A stretch of 37,831 nt of DNA from Nonomuraea zeae (GCF_005889725.1 NZ_VCKX01000107.1:1-37831), one strand, 5' to 3'; shown: positions 1 through 7,543, counted from the first letter of the stretch. Translations and numbers: made by a program. Notes: a model not told the origin generated them from the sequence alone.

Positions 1-958
1 GGGCGCGGCCGAGCAGGTCGAGGGTGGCGTTCTCCAGCTTGAGACCGACCTCCTCGGCGATGACCTGGCCACCGGCCAGGATCGCGATGTCGTTCAGCAT
101 CGCCTTGCGACGGTCACCGAAGCCCGGGGCCTTGACGGCCACGGAGCGGAAGAGGCCGCGGATCTTGTTGACCACCAGGGTCGCCAGGGCCTCGCCCTCG
201 ACGTCCTCGGCGATGATCAGCAGCGGCTTGCCCGACTGGACGACCTTGTCGAGCAGCGGCAGCAGGTCCTTGTTGGCGGAGACCTTGCCGTTGACGATCA
301 GGATGTACGGGTCTTCGAGCACGGCCTCCATGCGGTCGGAGTCGGTGACGAAGTACATCGACGTCATGCCCTTGTCGAAGCGCATGCCCTCGGTGAGCTC
401 GAGCTCGAGGCCGAAGGTGTTGCTCTCCTCTACGGTGATGACGCCTTCCTTGCCGACCTTGTCCATCGCCTCGGCGATGAGCGAGCCGATCTCGGGGTCA
501 GCGGCGGAGATGGAGGCGGTGGAGGCGATCTGCTCCTTGGTCTCCACATCCTTGGCCAGCTTGGAGAGCTCCTCGCTGACGCGCTCGACGGCGGCCTCGA
601 TGCCCTTCTTCAGAGCCATCGGGTTGGCGCCGGCGGCCACGTTGCGCAGACCCTCGCGCACCAGCGCCTGGGCGAGCACGGTGGCGGTGGTGGTGCCGTC
701 ACCCGCGACGTCGTCGGTCTTCTTGGCGACTTCCTTGACCAGCTCGGCGCCGATCTTCTCCCACGGGTCCTCGAGCTCGATCTCCTTGGCGATGGACACA
801 CCGTCGTTGGTGATCGTGGGAGCGCCCCACTTCTTCTCCAGCACGACGTTGCGGCCCTTGGGACCCAAGGTCACCTTGACGGCGTCGGCGAGCTGGTTCA
901 TACCACGCTCGAGACCGCGCCGGGCGTCCTCGTCAAACGCGATCATCTTGGCTGCCAT
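1..958 (-). CDS. groEL: Chaperonin GroEL (60 kDa, Hsp60), 5' part only
   Basis: ATP-driven protein-folding chaperone of the cytosol, forming double heptameric rings. The first 319 residues are present; the gene runs off the left edge. It begins MAAKMIAFDEDARRG and contains the Hsp60 signatures VKVTLGPKGRNVVLEKK near residue 29 and the ATP-site DGTTTATVLA near residue 85. The ATG at 958 follows a strong GGGAGG. No groES precedes it, and it lies beside a cold-shock gene. That is the usual arrangement of the stand-alone second groEL of actinobacteria (groEL2); the C-terminal tail, which would tell copies apart (Gly/Met-rich or His-rich), is outside the window. Two CIRCE operators upstream point to HrcA control. 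Confidence 0.97.
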   Translation of the reverse strand, partial: MAAKMIAFDEDARRGLERGMNQLADAVKVTLGPKGRNVVLEKKWGAPTITNDGVSIAKEIELEDPWEKIGAELVKEVAKKTDDVAGDGTTTATVLAQALVREGLRNVAAGANPMALKKGIEAAVERVSEELSKLAKDVETKEQIASTASISAADPEIGSLIAEAMDKVGKEGVITVEESNTFGLELELTEGMRFDKGMTSMYFVTDSDRMEAVLEDPYILIVNGKVSANKDLLPLLDKVVQSGKPLLIIAEDVEGEALATLVVNKIRGLFRSVAVKAPGFGDRRKAMLNDIAILAGGQVIAEEVGLKLENATLDLLGRA

Positions 959-1068
959 AAGGCTAGACCTCCCAGATGCAGGGTGGCTTGTCCTGGACCG
1001 AGGCGACGCCCGCGACGGCATGGGCCTGCATCTCCGTGCGGCAGACCCCATCGTCTCGATCCGAGTTA

Positions 1069-1095
1069 TTGGCACTCTGCTGCACAGAGTGCCAA
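1069..1095 (-). promoter_or_regulatory. CIRCE operator, start-proximal copy
   Basis: Perfect 9-9-9 inverted repeat TTGGCACTC-N9-GAGTGCCAA, matching the CIRCE consensus TTAGCACTC-N9-GAGTGCTAA apart from symmetrical changes. It lies about 110 bp before groEL, on the gene side of the predicted -10 box. HrcA is the known repressor at such sites. Confidence 0.93.
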
Positions 1096-1100
1096 CGAAC

Positions 1101-1129
1101 TGTTTAGCACTCTACCCTGCCGAGTGCAA
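1101..1129 (-). promoter_or_regulatory. groEL promoter overlapping the second CIRCE
   Basis: On the minus strand a -35 TTGCAC (plus 1124-1129) is followed after 17 nt by TAAACA (plus 1101-1106). The -35 and most of the spacer are the second CIRCE, so HrcA binding would block polymerase directly. The spacing is ideal; the -10 is only a moderate match. Confidence 0.7.
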
Positions 1130-1130
1130 G
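1104..1130 (-). promoter_or_regulatory. CIRCE operator, promoter-overlapping copy
   Basis: TTAGCACTC-N9-GAGTGCAAG: the left arm is a perfect consensus arm and the right arm has two mismatches. It sits 8 bp from the first CIRCE, giving two HrcA sites in tandem, as at other actinobacterial groEL genes. Confidence 0.9.
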
Positions 1131-1225
1131 CGACAGACCGGCCACCCCCGGTTCCCGCCCAGGTCACTCCGCCCGCGCCCAGGTCACCCCGCCAGCGCGG
1201 GGAGCCGATCAGAGGCGGCCGGCGC

Positions 1226-1276
1226 GGGAGCCCAGTACTGGGCCCAGTACGGGAGCCCAGTACGGGAGCCCAGTAC
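1226..1276. repeat. Four tandem copies of a 13-bp repeat
   Basis: Copies of GGGAGCCCAGTAC start at 1226, 1251 and 1264, with a 12-nt variant TGGGCCCAGTAC at 1239. Each contains CCCAGTAC; with the following bases the first makes the palindrome CCAGTACTGG. The array abuts the hairpin at 1277. Function unknown. Confidence 0.85.
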
Positions 1277-1301
1277 GGCGGGCCGCTCAGTGCGGCCCGC
1301 C
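1277..1301 (-). terminator. Hairpin terminator after the cold-shock gene
   Basis: Perfect 10-bp stem GGCGGGCCGC / GCGGCCCGCC with a 5-nt loop, about 87 nt downstream of the cold-shock stop codon. No clear T-tract, as is common for high-GC actinobacterial terminators. Confidence 0.65.
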
Positions 1302-1387
1302 GTGCTCGAGTCGACGAAAGGATGTGTGGCGGGCTCGCGCGGACTGCGCTGCCGTGCGATCCCGCCGGTGCATACCAGTGCGGTGAA

Positions 1388-1588
1388 TCAGACCGCCCGG
1401 ACGGACTCCGCCTGCGGCCCCTTCTGGCCCTGCGTGATCTCGAACTCGACCCGCTGGCCCTGTTCGAGAGATCGATACCCGTCCATCATGATCGCTGAGT
1501 AATGGACGAATACATCCTTACCACCGTCTACCGCGATGAAGCCGTAGCCCTTGTCCGCGTTGAACCACTTGACGGTGCCCTGCGCCAC
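1388..1588 (-). CDS. Cold-shock domain protein (CspA family)
   Basis: 66-residue single-domain cold-shock protein, an RNA/ssDNA chaperone with a five-stranded OB fold. Begins MAQGTVKWFNADKGYGFI, containing RNP1 (KGYGFI) and RNP2 (VFVHYSAI near residue 26). The start is GTG at 1588, preceded by GAGGAG at good distance. It is monocistronic, between a terminator on each side. A good promoter lies about 90 nt upstream, leaving a long 5' leader as in other csp mRNAs. Highly conserved family, so the call is firm; whether it is cold-induced cannot be told from sequence. Confidence 0.96.
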   Translation of the reverse strand: MAQGTVKWFNADKGYGFIAVDGGKDVFVHYSAIMMDGYRSLEQGQRVEFEITQGQKGPQAESVRAV

Positions 1589-1686
1589 TTCCGACTCCTC
1601 TTACTGGGCTCTCAGATCTCGCCCATTCCTCCGCGAGACCCGTAATCGCATGACTTAACGGAAAAGTAGCCAGACGATCGCCCTCG

Positions 1687-1714
1687 ACCATACCTGTGGC
1701 ACGGGGTTTGGCAA
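1687..1714 (-). promoter_or_regulatory. Cold-shock gene promoter with long leader
   Basis: Minus-strand TTGCCA (plus 1709-1714), 16-nt spacer, TATGGT (plus 1687-1692). Predicted start of transcription near 1680, giving a leader of about 90 nt before the GTG. The most consensus-like promoter in this part of the window. Confidence 0.65.
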
Positions 1715-1786
1715 CAGAGTCAATCAGCAAACTACGTATTTCTTCGCAACCTAGGTGGTTCAACGTTGAATTGGGCCGGAAATGGA

Positions 1787-1811
1787 GAAGGCGCCCACAA
1801 GGGGCGCCTTC
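1787..1811 (-). terminator. Terminator of the thrC-moaD unit
   Basis: Perfect 10-bp stem GAAGGCGCCC / GGGCGCCTTC with a 5-nt loop, 22 bp past the sulfur-carrier stop codon, followed on the minus strand by a pyrimidine-rich tract (TCTCCATTTCC). Confidence 0.85.
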
Positions 1812-1832
1812 AACATGTGCGGGTATCGGGGG

Positions 1833-2108
1833 TCAGCCGCCGGCGACCGCCGGGATGATGGAGATCTGAGTGCCCTCGGGGGCGGGAGTGTCGAGCCCTT
1901 CCGCGAAACGGACGTCCTCTTCCCCAACGTAAACGTTGACAAAACGTCGAATCTTGCCCGATTCATCAAGAATTCTCGCGCCGATCCCCGGGTAGTCGGA
2001 GTCGAGCTTGGCAAGCACGTCACGAAGAGTCGCGCCCTCGCCACTCACTTCCGCGTTACCCCCGGTGTAGGTGCGCAGAATGGTGGGAATCCGCACAGAA
2101 ACGCTCAT
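1833..2108 (-). CDS. MoaD/ThiS-family sulfur-carrier protein (CysO-like)
   Basis: 91-residue ubiquitin-fold protein ending in Gly-Gly (IPAVAGG), the C-terminal tail that is adenylated and turned into a thiocarboxylate in MoaD, ThiS and CysO. Conserved features include the N-terminal beta strand VSVRIPTILRTYTGG, the NVYVGEEDVRF segment and the final EGTQISIIPAVAGG. It lies 24 bp downstream of thrC, in the same unit, and just before a strong terminator. Linkage to threonine synthase suggests a role in sulfur transfer for amino-acid synthesis (cysteine, as in CysO/CysM, or homocysteine) rather than molybdopterin, but no CysM, Mec or E1-like gene is in the window. Start ATG at 2108 after AGGAAAGG. 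Confidence 0.88.
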   Translation of the reverse strand: MSVSVRIPTILRTYTGGNAEVSGEGATLRDVLAKLDSDYPGIGARILDESGKIRRFVNVYVGEEDVRFAEGLDTPAPEGTQISIIPAVAGG

Positions 2109-2132
2109 GGTTTAAGTCGCCTTTCCTGGTTG

Positions 2133-3365
2133 TCAGACAGTCGCGCGGAACGCGTCGAGAGAGGGCCGGATCACGGCGGTGGGCTTGGCGTCGTCGGTGA
2201 TCGCGTCGAGCGTCTTGAGCCCGTCACCGGTGTTCAGCACCACGGTCTCGGCCTCCGGGTCGAGCTGCCCGGTCTCGACGAGCTTCTTCAGCACGCCCAC
2301 GGTGACCCCGCCCGCCGTCTCGGCGAAGATGCCCTCGGTGGAGGCCAGGAGCTTGATCGCGGCCACGATCTCCGGGTCGGTGACGTCCTCGACGCCACCT
2401 CCGGTGCGCCGGGCGATGTCGAGCACGTACGGCCCGTCGGCGGGGTTGCCGATGGCCAGCGACTTGGCGATGGTGTTCGGCTTGACCGGCTGGACGACGT
2501 CGTGCCCCGCCTTGTACGCGGTGGACACGGGCGAGCACCCGGCCGCCTGCGCGCCGAAGATCTTGTAAGGCGTGTCCTCGACCAGCCCGAGCGTCACCAG
2601 TTCCTTGAAGCCCTTGTCAATCTTCGTGAGCTGGGAGCCGGAGGCGATGGGGATGATGATCTGCTCGGGCAGCCGCCAGCCGAGCTGCTCGGCGATCTCG
2701 TACGCGAGCGTCTTGGAGCCCTCGGCGTAGTAGGGCCGCAGGTTGATGTTGGTGAAGCCCCACTTGTCGCCCAGCGGGTCACCGATGAGCTCGGAGCAGA
2801 ACCTGTTGACGTCGTCGTAGGTGCCCTCGATGCCGATCAGCTTCCCGCCGAACACGCGGGCCATGGCGATCTTGGCCTGTTCGAGGTTCGCGGGGATGAA
2901 CACGCACGCGTCGAGCCCCGCCCGCGCGGCGGCGGCCGTGACCGCGCCCGCGAGGTTGCCCGTGGACGAGCAGGAAAGTGTGTGGAAACCGAAGTTGCGC
3001 GCCGCCTCGACGGCCATCGCGACCACCCGGTCCTTGAAGGAGTGGGTGGGATTGCCCGAGTCGTCCTTCACGTACAGGGACTTGATGCCGAGCGCCTGGC
3101 CGAGGTTTCCGGCCTTGACCAATTTCGTCCAGCCCGGGTTCATATTGGGCTTACTGGCGACGTCGGCCGGAACGGGAAGCAGAGAGCGGTAGCGCCAGAT
3201 GTTGGCGGGACCCGACTCGATCTGCGCGCGAGTCACCTCGCCGAAGGAATAGGCCGCCTCCAGCGGCCCGAAACACTCCTGACAGGCGAAGCTGGGACCC
3301 AGGGGGTAGCGCGTGCCGCACTCGCGGCAGGACAGAGCGACGGCGGGACCAAAGTCGAGCGACAT
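2133..3365 (-). CDS. thrC: Threonine synthase
   Basis: PLP enzyme converting O-phospho-L-homoserine to L-threonine, the last step of threonine synthesis. 410 residues. An N-terminal zinc-ribbon-like segment (Cys13, Cys16, Cys28, Cys31) is followed by the type II PLP fold: SGNPTHSFKDR with the PLP lysine, SSTGNLAGAV for the phosphate loop and ASGSQLTK further on. I chose the ATG at 3365 (MSLDFGPAVAL), preceded by GGGAAGG, because the upstream in-frame extension is Arg/Pro-rich and unlike the family. The sulfur-carrier gene follows after 24 bp. There is no hom or thrB beside it. Confidence 0.95.
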   Translation of the reverse strand: MSLDFGPAVALSCRECGTRYPLGPSFACQECFGPLEAAYSFGEVTRAQIESGPANIWRYRSLLPVPADVASKPNMNPGWTKLVKAGNLGQALGIKSLYVKDDSGNPTHSFKDRVVAMAVEAARNFGFHTLSCSSTGNLAGAVTAAAARAGLDACVFIPANLEQAKIAMARVFGGKLIGIEGTYDDVNRFCSELIGDPLGDKWGFTNINLRPYYAEGSKTLAYEIAEQLGWRLPEQIIIPIASGSQLTKIDKGFKELVTLGLVEDTPYKIFGAQAAGCSPVSTAYKAGHDVVQPVKPNTIAKSLAIGNPADGPYVLDIARRTGGGVEDVTDPEIVAAIKLLASTEGIFAETAGGVTVGVLKKLVETGQLDPEAETVVLNTGDGLKTLDAITDDAKPTAVIRPSLDAFRATV

Positions 3366-3555
3366 GAAGCGAGGCCTTCCCTCATCTTCGCCCGCGGCCA
3401 CCTTGACCGCGAACCGGAATTGGCACCTTGTCCCGGTCGGCCTCGCCAGGTCGCGAGTCTGAATCCGGGAGGGTTGCCGGGGCTTCGCAGGGCCGGTCCC
3501 TCCACCCCTCTGGATGAGCAATATTCAGTTGTCGAAAAGGACTCTACCCGCACAA

Positions 3556-3594
3556 GTGGCCGAAACGGCCACCTGTCTCAACATGCGAGACAGG
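3556..3594 (-). terminator. Tandem hairpins after the sigma-factor gene
   Basis: Two adjacent perfect hairpins: GTGGCCG-AAA-CGGCCAC (3556-3572) and CCTGTCTC-N7-GAGACAGG (3572-3594). They lie immediately after the minus-strand sigma-factor stop and before thrC, so they probably insulate thrC from sigma-gene transcription. Confidence 0.7.
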
Positions 3595-3599
3595 CAGTC

Positions 3600-4154
3600 T
3601 CAGCGATAGTCCTCACCAAGCACACCTTGCACATATTTGCGGGCTTGGTGAATGCGTGACTTGGCGGTGCCGAGCGGGATGCCGAGCTGGTCGGCCACCT
3701 CGTTGTAGTCGAGCTGGACGATGTCGCGCAGCACCAGCGCCTGCGCCAGGTCGGGCTTGTCGGCCTCCAGCGCCTCCATGGCGTCGAGCAGGTCGAGCCG
3801 CGAGCCCGCGATCACGCTGACCCGCCGCGCGTCCGGCTTCTGCATCGGCAGCTCGTCCGAGCTCTGCTCGGCCGCCCTGCGCTTGAGCGATCTGTACGTG
3901 GTGCGCGCGCAGTTGGCCGTCACGATGTGCAGCCAGGTGCTGAACCTGGCCCGCCCCTCGAACCGCCCGATGTTGCGCGCGACGGCGAGCAGCGTGTCCT
4001 GCGAGGCCTCCTCCGCATCCTGGTGATAGGGGAGGATACGGGCGCAGTGACGCATCACATCCGGCTCGATCCGTGCCAGGAGCTCGCCAAGTGCGCGATG
4101 ATCTCCGGCGGCGGCCGAGCGGGCGAGTTCCTCGGTTAGCTCATCAAGCGCCAT
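3600..4154 (-). CDS. ECF-type RNA polymerase sigma factor
   Basis: 184-residue group 4 sigma factor. Region 2 spans about residues 10-90 (EPDVMRHCARIL, DAEEASQDTLLAVARNIGRFEGRARFSTWLHIVTANCARTTYR split across 2.1-2.4) and region 4 about 125-180 with the helix-turn-helix YNEVADQLGIPLGTAKSRIHQARK. The start is taken as ATG 4154 (MALDELTEEL); longer in-frame starts would run into otsA and encode unlikely sequence. There is no Shine-Dalgarno, but TAGGAT lies 7 nt before the ATG, consistent with a leaderless mRNA. No anti-sigma gene is adjacent: the neighbours are thrC downstream and divergent otsA. Target genes unknown. Confidence 0.93.
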   Translation of the reverse strand: MALDELTEELARSAAAGDHRALGELLARIEPDVMRHCARILPYHQDAEEASQDTLLAVARNIGRFEGRARFSTWLHIVTANCARTTYRSLKRRAAEQSSDELPMQKPDARRVSVIAGSRLDLLDAMEALEADKPDLAQALVLRDIVQLDYNEVADQLGIPLGTAKSRIHQARKYVQGVLGEDYR

Positions 4155-4191
4155 AGCTGGGATCCTATGGTCGAAGGGAGCTCGAATGAAC
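4143..4191. promoter_or_regulatory. Overlapping divergent promoters, sigma factor / otsA
   Basis: The two start codons are only 31 bp apart. Minus strand: TAGGAT (plus 4162-4167) with TTCATT 17 nt upstream (plus 4185-4190). Plus strand: TATGGT at 4166-4171. The two -10 boxes share two bases, so both promoters could not be occupied at once. The -35 elements are weak. Confidence 0.45.
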
Positions 4192-5610
4192 AGCGTCCTG
4201 GTGGCCTCCAACAGAGGGCCGGTCTCCTTCACCGTCTCCGACGACGGCGAATTGACCATGAAACGTGGTGGTGGCGGCCTGGTGTCCGGGTTGTCAGGGG
4301 TGGCCAAAGGGGACGGCGTGCTGTGGGTCTGCGCGGCCCTGGCCGACGGCGACCGCAGCGCCGTGCGCATGGCTCCCGGCGGCCGGATCGACCACGCCGG
4401 CTACGACACGGGACCGCTGCGGATGCTCGACATCCCGCCCGCGGTCTTCCACCGCGCCTACAACGCGGTGGCCAACTCCACCCTGTGGTTCGTCAACCAC
4501 CTGCTCTACGACATCCCCAACGCGCCCAACTTCGGCACGAAGTTCGAGCGCGAGTGGGAGTCCTACCGCGACTACAACGGCGCGTTCGCGCTCGCGCTGG
4601 CCGAGGAGGCCGGCCACGGCGCCCGCGTGATGGTGCAGGACTACCACCTGACCCTGACGCCGGCGATGCTCCGCGCCGAGCGGCCCGATCTGCGCATCGC
4701 CCATTTCAGCCACACGCCGTGGGCGCCGCCCGAATACTTCTCCCTGCTGCCCGACGACGTGGCCAGGGAGGTCCTGGAAGGCATCCTGGGCGCCGATCAC
4801 GCGGGATTCCTCACCGACAGGTGGGCCCAGGCGTTCATGGACTGCTGCGTGGCGCTCCTGGGCGCGGAGGCCGACCGGGTCGGCCGCAGCGTCACCCACG
4901 AGGGCCGGACGACCAGGATCGGCGTGCACAGCCTCGGCGTGGACGGCGCGGCGCTGTGGGAGCGGGCCTGCGAGCCTGACGTCGAGTCGCACATGGCGGC
5001 GCTCAGGGAGCAGGTGGGCGACCGCCGGCTGATCGTCCGCATCGACCGGACCGAGCTGTCGAAGAACATCGTGCGCGGCCTGGTGGCCTACCGCGAGTTC
5101 CTGGCCGCGCATCCCGAGTGGCACGGGCGGGTGGTGCATCTGGCGTTCGCGTATCCGAGCAGGCACGATCTGCCCGAATACCGCGAATACACCGCCTCGG
5201 TGCAGCGCAGCGCCCAGGAGATCGAGGACGAATACGCGACCGAGGACTGGGACCCGCTCATACTCAACGTCAACGACGACTATCCGCGTTCGCTGGCCGC
5301 GTACCGGCTGGCCGACGTGCTGCTGGTCAACCCCATCCGCGACGGGATGAACCTGGTCGCCAAGGAGGGCCCCGTCCTGTCGCCGCGCTGCGCGCTGGTG
5401 CTGTCGCGCGAGGCCGGGGCCGCCGCCGAGCTGGGCCCGCACGCGCTGGTGGTCAACCCCTACGACGTCAGCGGCACCGCCGCCGCGCTGCACCAGGCGC
5501 TGGTCATGCCCGAGGACGAGCGCAGGGCGCGCCGCGACAGGCTGCACGCCGCGGCCACCGCGCTGCCGCCGCAGAAGTGGCTCGCCGCCCAGCTTGACGC
5601 CCTCGCCTGA
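4186..5610 (+). CDS. otsA: Trehalose-6-phosphate synthase (GT20 family)
   Basis: Retaining glycosyltransferase joining an NDP-glucose to glucose-6-phosphate to give trehalose 6-phosphate. 474 residues. N-terminal RGP and GGGGLVSGL loop (28-36), QDYHL (151-155), HFSHTPWAPPE (173-183) and the donor-site NPIRDGMNLVAKE (382-394) are all present. The usual VDRLDYxKG is IDRTELSKNI here (286-295), keeping Arg288 and Lys293. Actinomycete enzymes of this type can prefer GDP-glucose; donor choice here is not provable from sequence. Start ATG 4186 behind AAGGGAG. The phosphatase partner otsB lies about 2 kb away on the opposite strand. GT20 also includes pseudo-glycosyltransferases such as VldE, but no aminocyclitol genes are nearby. 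Confidence 0.93.
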   Translation: MNSVLVASNRGPVSFTVSDDGELTMKRGGGGLVSGLSGVAKGDGVLWVCAALADGDRSAVRMAPGGRIDHAGYDTGPLRMLDIPPAVFHRAYNAVANSTLWFVNHLLYDIPNAPNFGTKFEREWESYRDYNGAFALALAEEAGHGARVMVQDYHLTLTPAMLRAERPDLRIAHFSHTPWAPPEYFSLLPDDVAREVLEGILGADHAGFLTDRWAQAFMDCCVALLGAEADRVGRSVTHEGRTTRIGVHSLGVDGAALWERACEPDVESHMAALREQVGDRRLIVRIDRTELSKNIVRGLVAYREFLAAHPEWHGRVVHLAFAYPSRHDLPEYREYTASVQRSAQEIEDEYATEDWDPLILNVNDDYPRSLAAYRLADVLLVNPIRDGMNLVAKEGPVLSPRCALVLSREAGAAAELGPHALVVNPYDVSGTAAALHQALVMPEDERRARRDRLHAAATALPPQKWLAAQLDALA

Positions 5611-5665
5611 CGGTCCGGCCTACCATGGGAGCCGCGAGGCCACTCCATCCGGCGGGAGCTCACGG

Positions 5666-6901
5666 GTGACGACGATCTCAGAGCCCGTCCGGCTGGTCAG
5701 AGACCGCCCGACGTGGCTCATCTACCTGCAGCTCTGCACGTTCGCCACCTACCTGTACGGCCTCAGCGCCGCCCTGCCGCTCCTGCGCGCCGACCAGCGG
5801 ACCTCGGCCACCGTGGCCGGGCTGCACGGCACCGCCATGGCGATCGGCACGATCGCGGCCGGGCTGGCGCTGCCGCTGCTCACCAGGCGGTTCGGCCGGC
5901 GTGCGACGAGCTGGATCGGGCTCGCCGGGATGAACGCCGGCGTCCTGCTGGTCCTGCCCACCGACGCCCTGGCCCTGACCCTGCTCGGCTACGGGCTGTC
6001 CGGCGCCTTCAGCTCCGTCCTGCTCTACACCTCCATGGCCGCACTCCACGACCACCAGGGCCCGGCGGGGCCCGCGGCGCTCAGCGAGGCCAACGCCGTC
6101 GGCGTGGTCGTGGGCATGGCGGTGACGTTCGGGCTCAGCGTGGTCGCCCAGACGGCGCTCGGCTGGCGGGCCGCGCTGCTGGCCACCCCGATCGCCAGCG
6201 TGCTGCTCGCGCTGACCATGGGCAGGACCTGGCCGGCCACCCCCGAGCCGACCGGCGCGAGCGGGCGCACGGCCGGGCGGCCAGACGCACAACAGCAGGG
6301 CTCGCGCGAGAACTCACATGAGGGCACGCGCGAGGACGGGCCGGGCGCGGCGGTGCCCGGGTGGCGCTTCCACCTGGCGGGCGCCGTGCTGTTCTGCTGC
6401 GTGGCCCTGGAGTTCTCCTTCAACCTGTGGGCCGCCGACCTGTTCGCGTTCAGGACGGGCCTGGGCGCGGCCACGGCGGCCACGGCGCTGACGGCGTTCG
6501 TGGCGGGCATGGCCGCGGGCCGGTTCGCCGGGACGCAGCTCGCGCTGCGCCTGCCGCCGGTGCCGCTGTTCGCGGGCGCGCTGGCCCTGACCATGGCGGG
6601 CTGGCTGCTCTTCTGGCTGAGCACCCAGCCCGTGCTGTCCTACGCCGGGCTCGTGGTCAGCGGGCTCGGTGTCTCCCTGCACTTCCCCCTCGCGCTCACC
6701 GCGCTGATCGCCGGCGCGGGCGGCCGGGCGGACCGCGCGGCGGCGGCCTCGCCCATCTGGGCGGGCGCCGCCATGGCGGCGGGACCGCTGGCGCTCGGCG
6801 CGCTCGCCGACGGGTTCGGCACCGCGACGGCTTTCCTGATGGTGCCGGTGCTCATCGGCCTGGCCGTCGCCGGGGTGCTCAGTTCCAGTCGGCGTACCTG
6901 A
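5666..6901 (+). CDS. MFS transporter
   Basis: 411-residue major facilitator superfamily permease with about 12 hydrophobic helices in two halves, separated by a long polar loop (about residues 200-240, rich in Gly, Arg, Glu, Gln). The first half carries the family loop motif as LLTRRFGRRATSW between helices 2 and 3. Start taken as GTG 5666, preceded by GGGAG at 7 nt; the upstream in-frame ATG (5594) would overlap otsA. It follows otsA on the same strand after 55 bp, so the two may be co-transcribed. Substrate unknown. Its last 23 bp overlap the convergent secreted-protein gene. Confidence 0.88.
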   Translation: MTTISEPVRLVRDRPTWLIYLQLCTFATYLYGLSAALPLLRADQRTSATVAGLHGTAMAIGTIAAGLALPLLTRRFGRRATSWIGLAGMNAGVLLVLPTDALALTLLGYGLSGAFSSVLLYTSMAALHDHQGPAGPAALSEANAVGVVVGMAVTFGLSVVAQTALGWRAALLATPIASVLLALTMGRTWPATPEPTGASGRTAGRPDAQQQGSRENSHEGTREDGPGAAVPGWRFHLAGAVLFCCVALEFSFNLWAADLFAFRTGLGAATAATALTAFVAGMAAGRFAGTQLALRLPPVPLFAGALALTMAGWLLFWLSTQPVLSYAGLVVSGLGVSLHFPLALTALIAGAGGRADRAAAASPIWAGAAMAAGPLALGALADGFGTATAFLMVPVLIGLAVAGVLSSSRRT

Positions 6902-7508
6902 GCGCGTCGGCGAGCCCCGGGGTGTTCCACTGGTCGACGACGAGGATCCTCGTCTTCGGCAGATACCACTCGCGCTGCACGTAGCGGGACTTCACGCCGC
7001 CGCCCGAGTAGGAGACGCAGGTCGCCTTCCACTCGCGGTAGGCCGCCTTGTGCCCGGGGCCCACCTGGCGCAGGCCCTTGACCTTGGCCGCGCCCACGAC
7101 CTGCCCCCACTTGCGGTTGTGCGGGCAGAGCTGCACGTCGGTGGCCGGGTAGAAGGGCTCTTTCGCCGTGTACGGCCGGAAGAGCTCGTCGCCCTGCTTG
7201 ATGGCCTTCGGCCCGAGCACCCAGAAGCTGTCGCATTCGGGGGTGCCGTAGCCCGCCTCCGGCTTGGCGCACTTGCCGGTGACCACGCGGATCCAGTCGG
7301 GGCTCACGCGGTAGACCTTCCACTGGATCGGCAGGTAGAGCGTCAGCCCGCCCCTGAGCTTGAGCGGCTGGGCGGGCGCGGCGCTCGCCAGGCCGGCGGC
7401 GGCGCTCGCGGCGCTCGCCTGGCCGGCAGCGGCGGCGTTCGCGGTCAGGGGGGCGGCGAGGAGGGTGGCCGCGGCCAGGGCCGCGACGGCAAGGTATCGC
7501 TTGGACAT
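6879..7508 (-). CDS. Secreted protein of unknown function
   Basis: 209 residues. Starts MSKRYLAVAALAAATLLAAP and has a Sec signal peptide ending near ANA-A (about residue 25), an Ala-rich linker, then a compact domain of about 160 residues with four or more Cys (GKCAKPEAGYGTPECDSFW, VQLCPHNRKW, ATCVSYSGGG) that could form disulfides outside the cell. I do not recognise the family. It follows otsB after 35 bp on the same strand. The ATG at 7508 lacks a good Shine-Dalgarno, but TACGGT lies 7 nt upstream, so an independent leaderless start is possible. Its 3' end overlaps the convergent MFS gene by 23 bp. Confidence 0.75.
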   Translation of the reverse strand: MSKRYLAVAALAAATLLAAPLTANAAAAGQASAASAAAGLASAAPAQPLKLRGGLTLYLPIQWKVYRVSPDWIRVVTGKCAKPEAGYGTPECDSFWVLGPKAIKQGDELFRPYTAKEPFYPATDVQLCPHNRKWGQVVGAAKVKGLRQVGPGHKAAYREWKATCVSYSGGGVKSRYVQREWYLPKTRILVVDQWNTPGLADALRYADWN

Positions 7509-7543
7509 GCGCCCGACCGTAGGGGTGACGGCTTGCAGATCAG

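Larger units (their letters stand above)
961..1387. other. groEL-csp intergenic region
   Basis: No protein gene is supported. From left to right it holds the groEL ribosome-binding site, two CIRCE boxes with the groEL promoter, a featureless C-rich stretch (1131-1225), four tandem copies of a 13-bp repeat (1226-1276) and a strong hairpin (1277-1301), probably the cold-shock gene terminator. Confidence 0.8.

Noticed and set aside
1226..1276. CRISPR-like or iteron origin array
   Set aside because: No spacers, only four short units, and no replication gene nearby.
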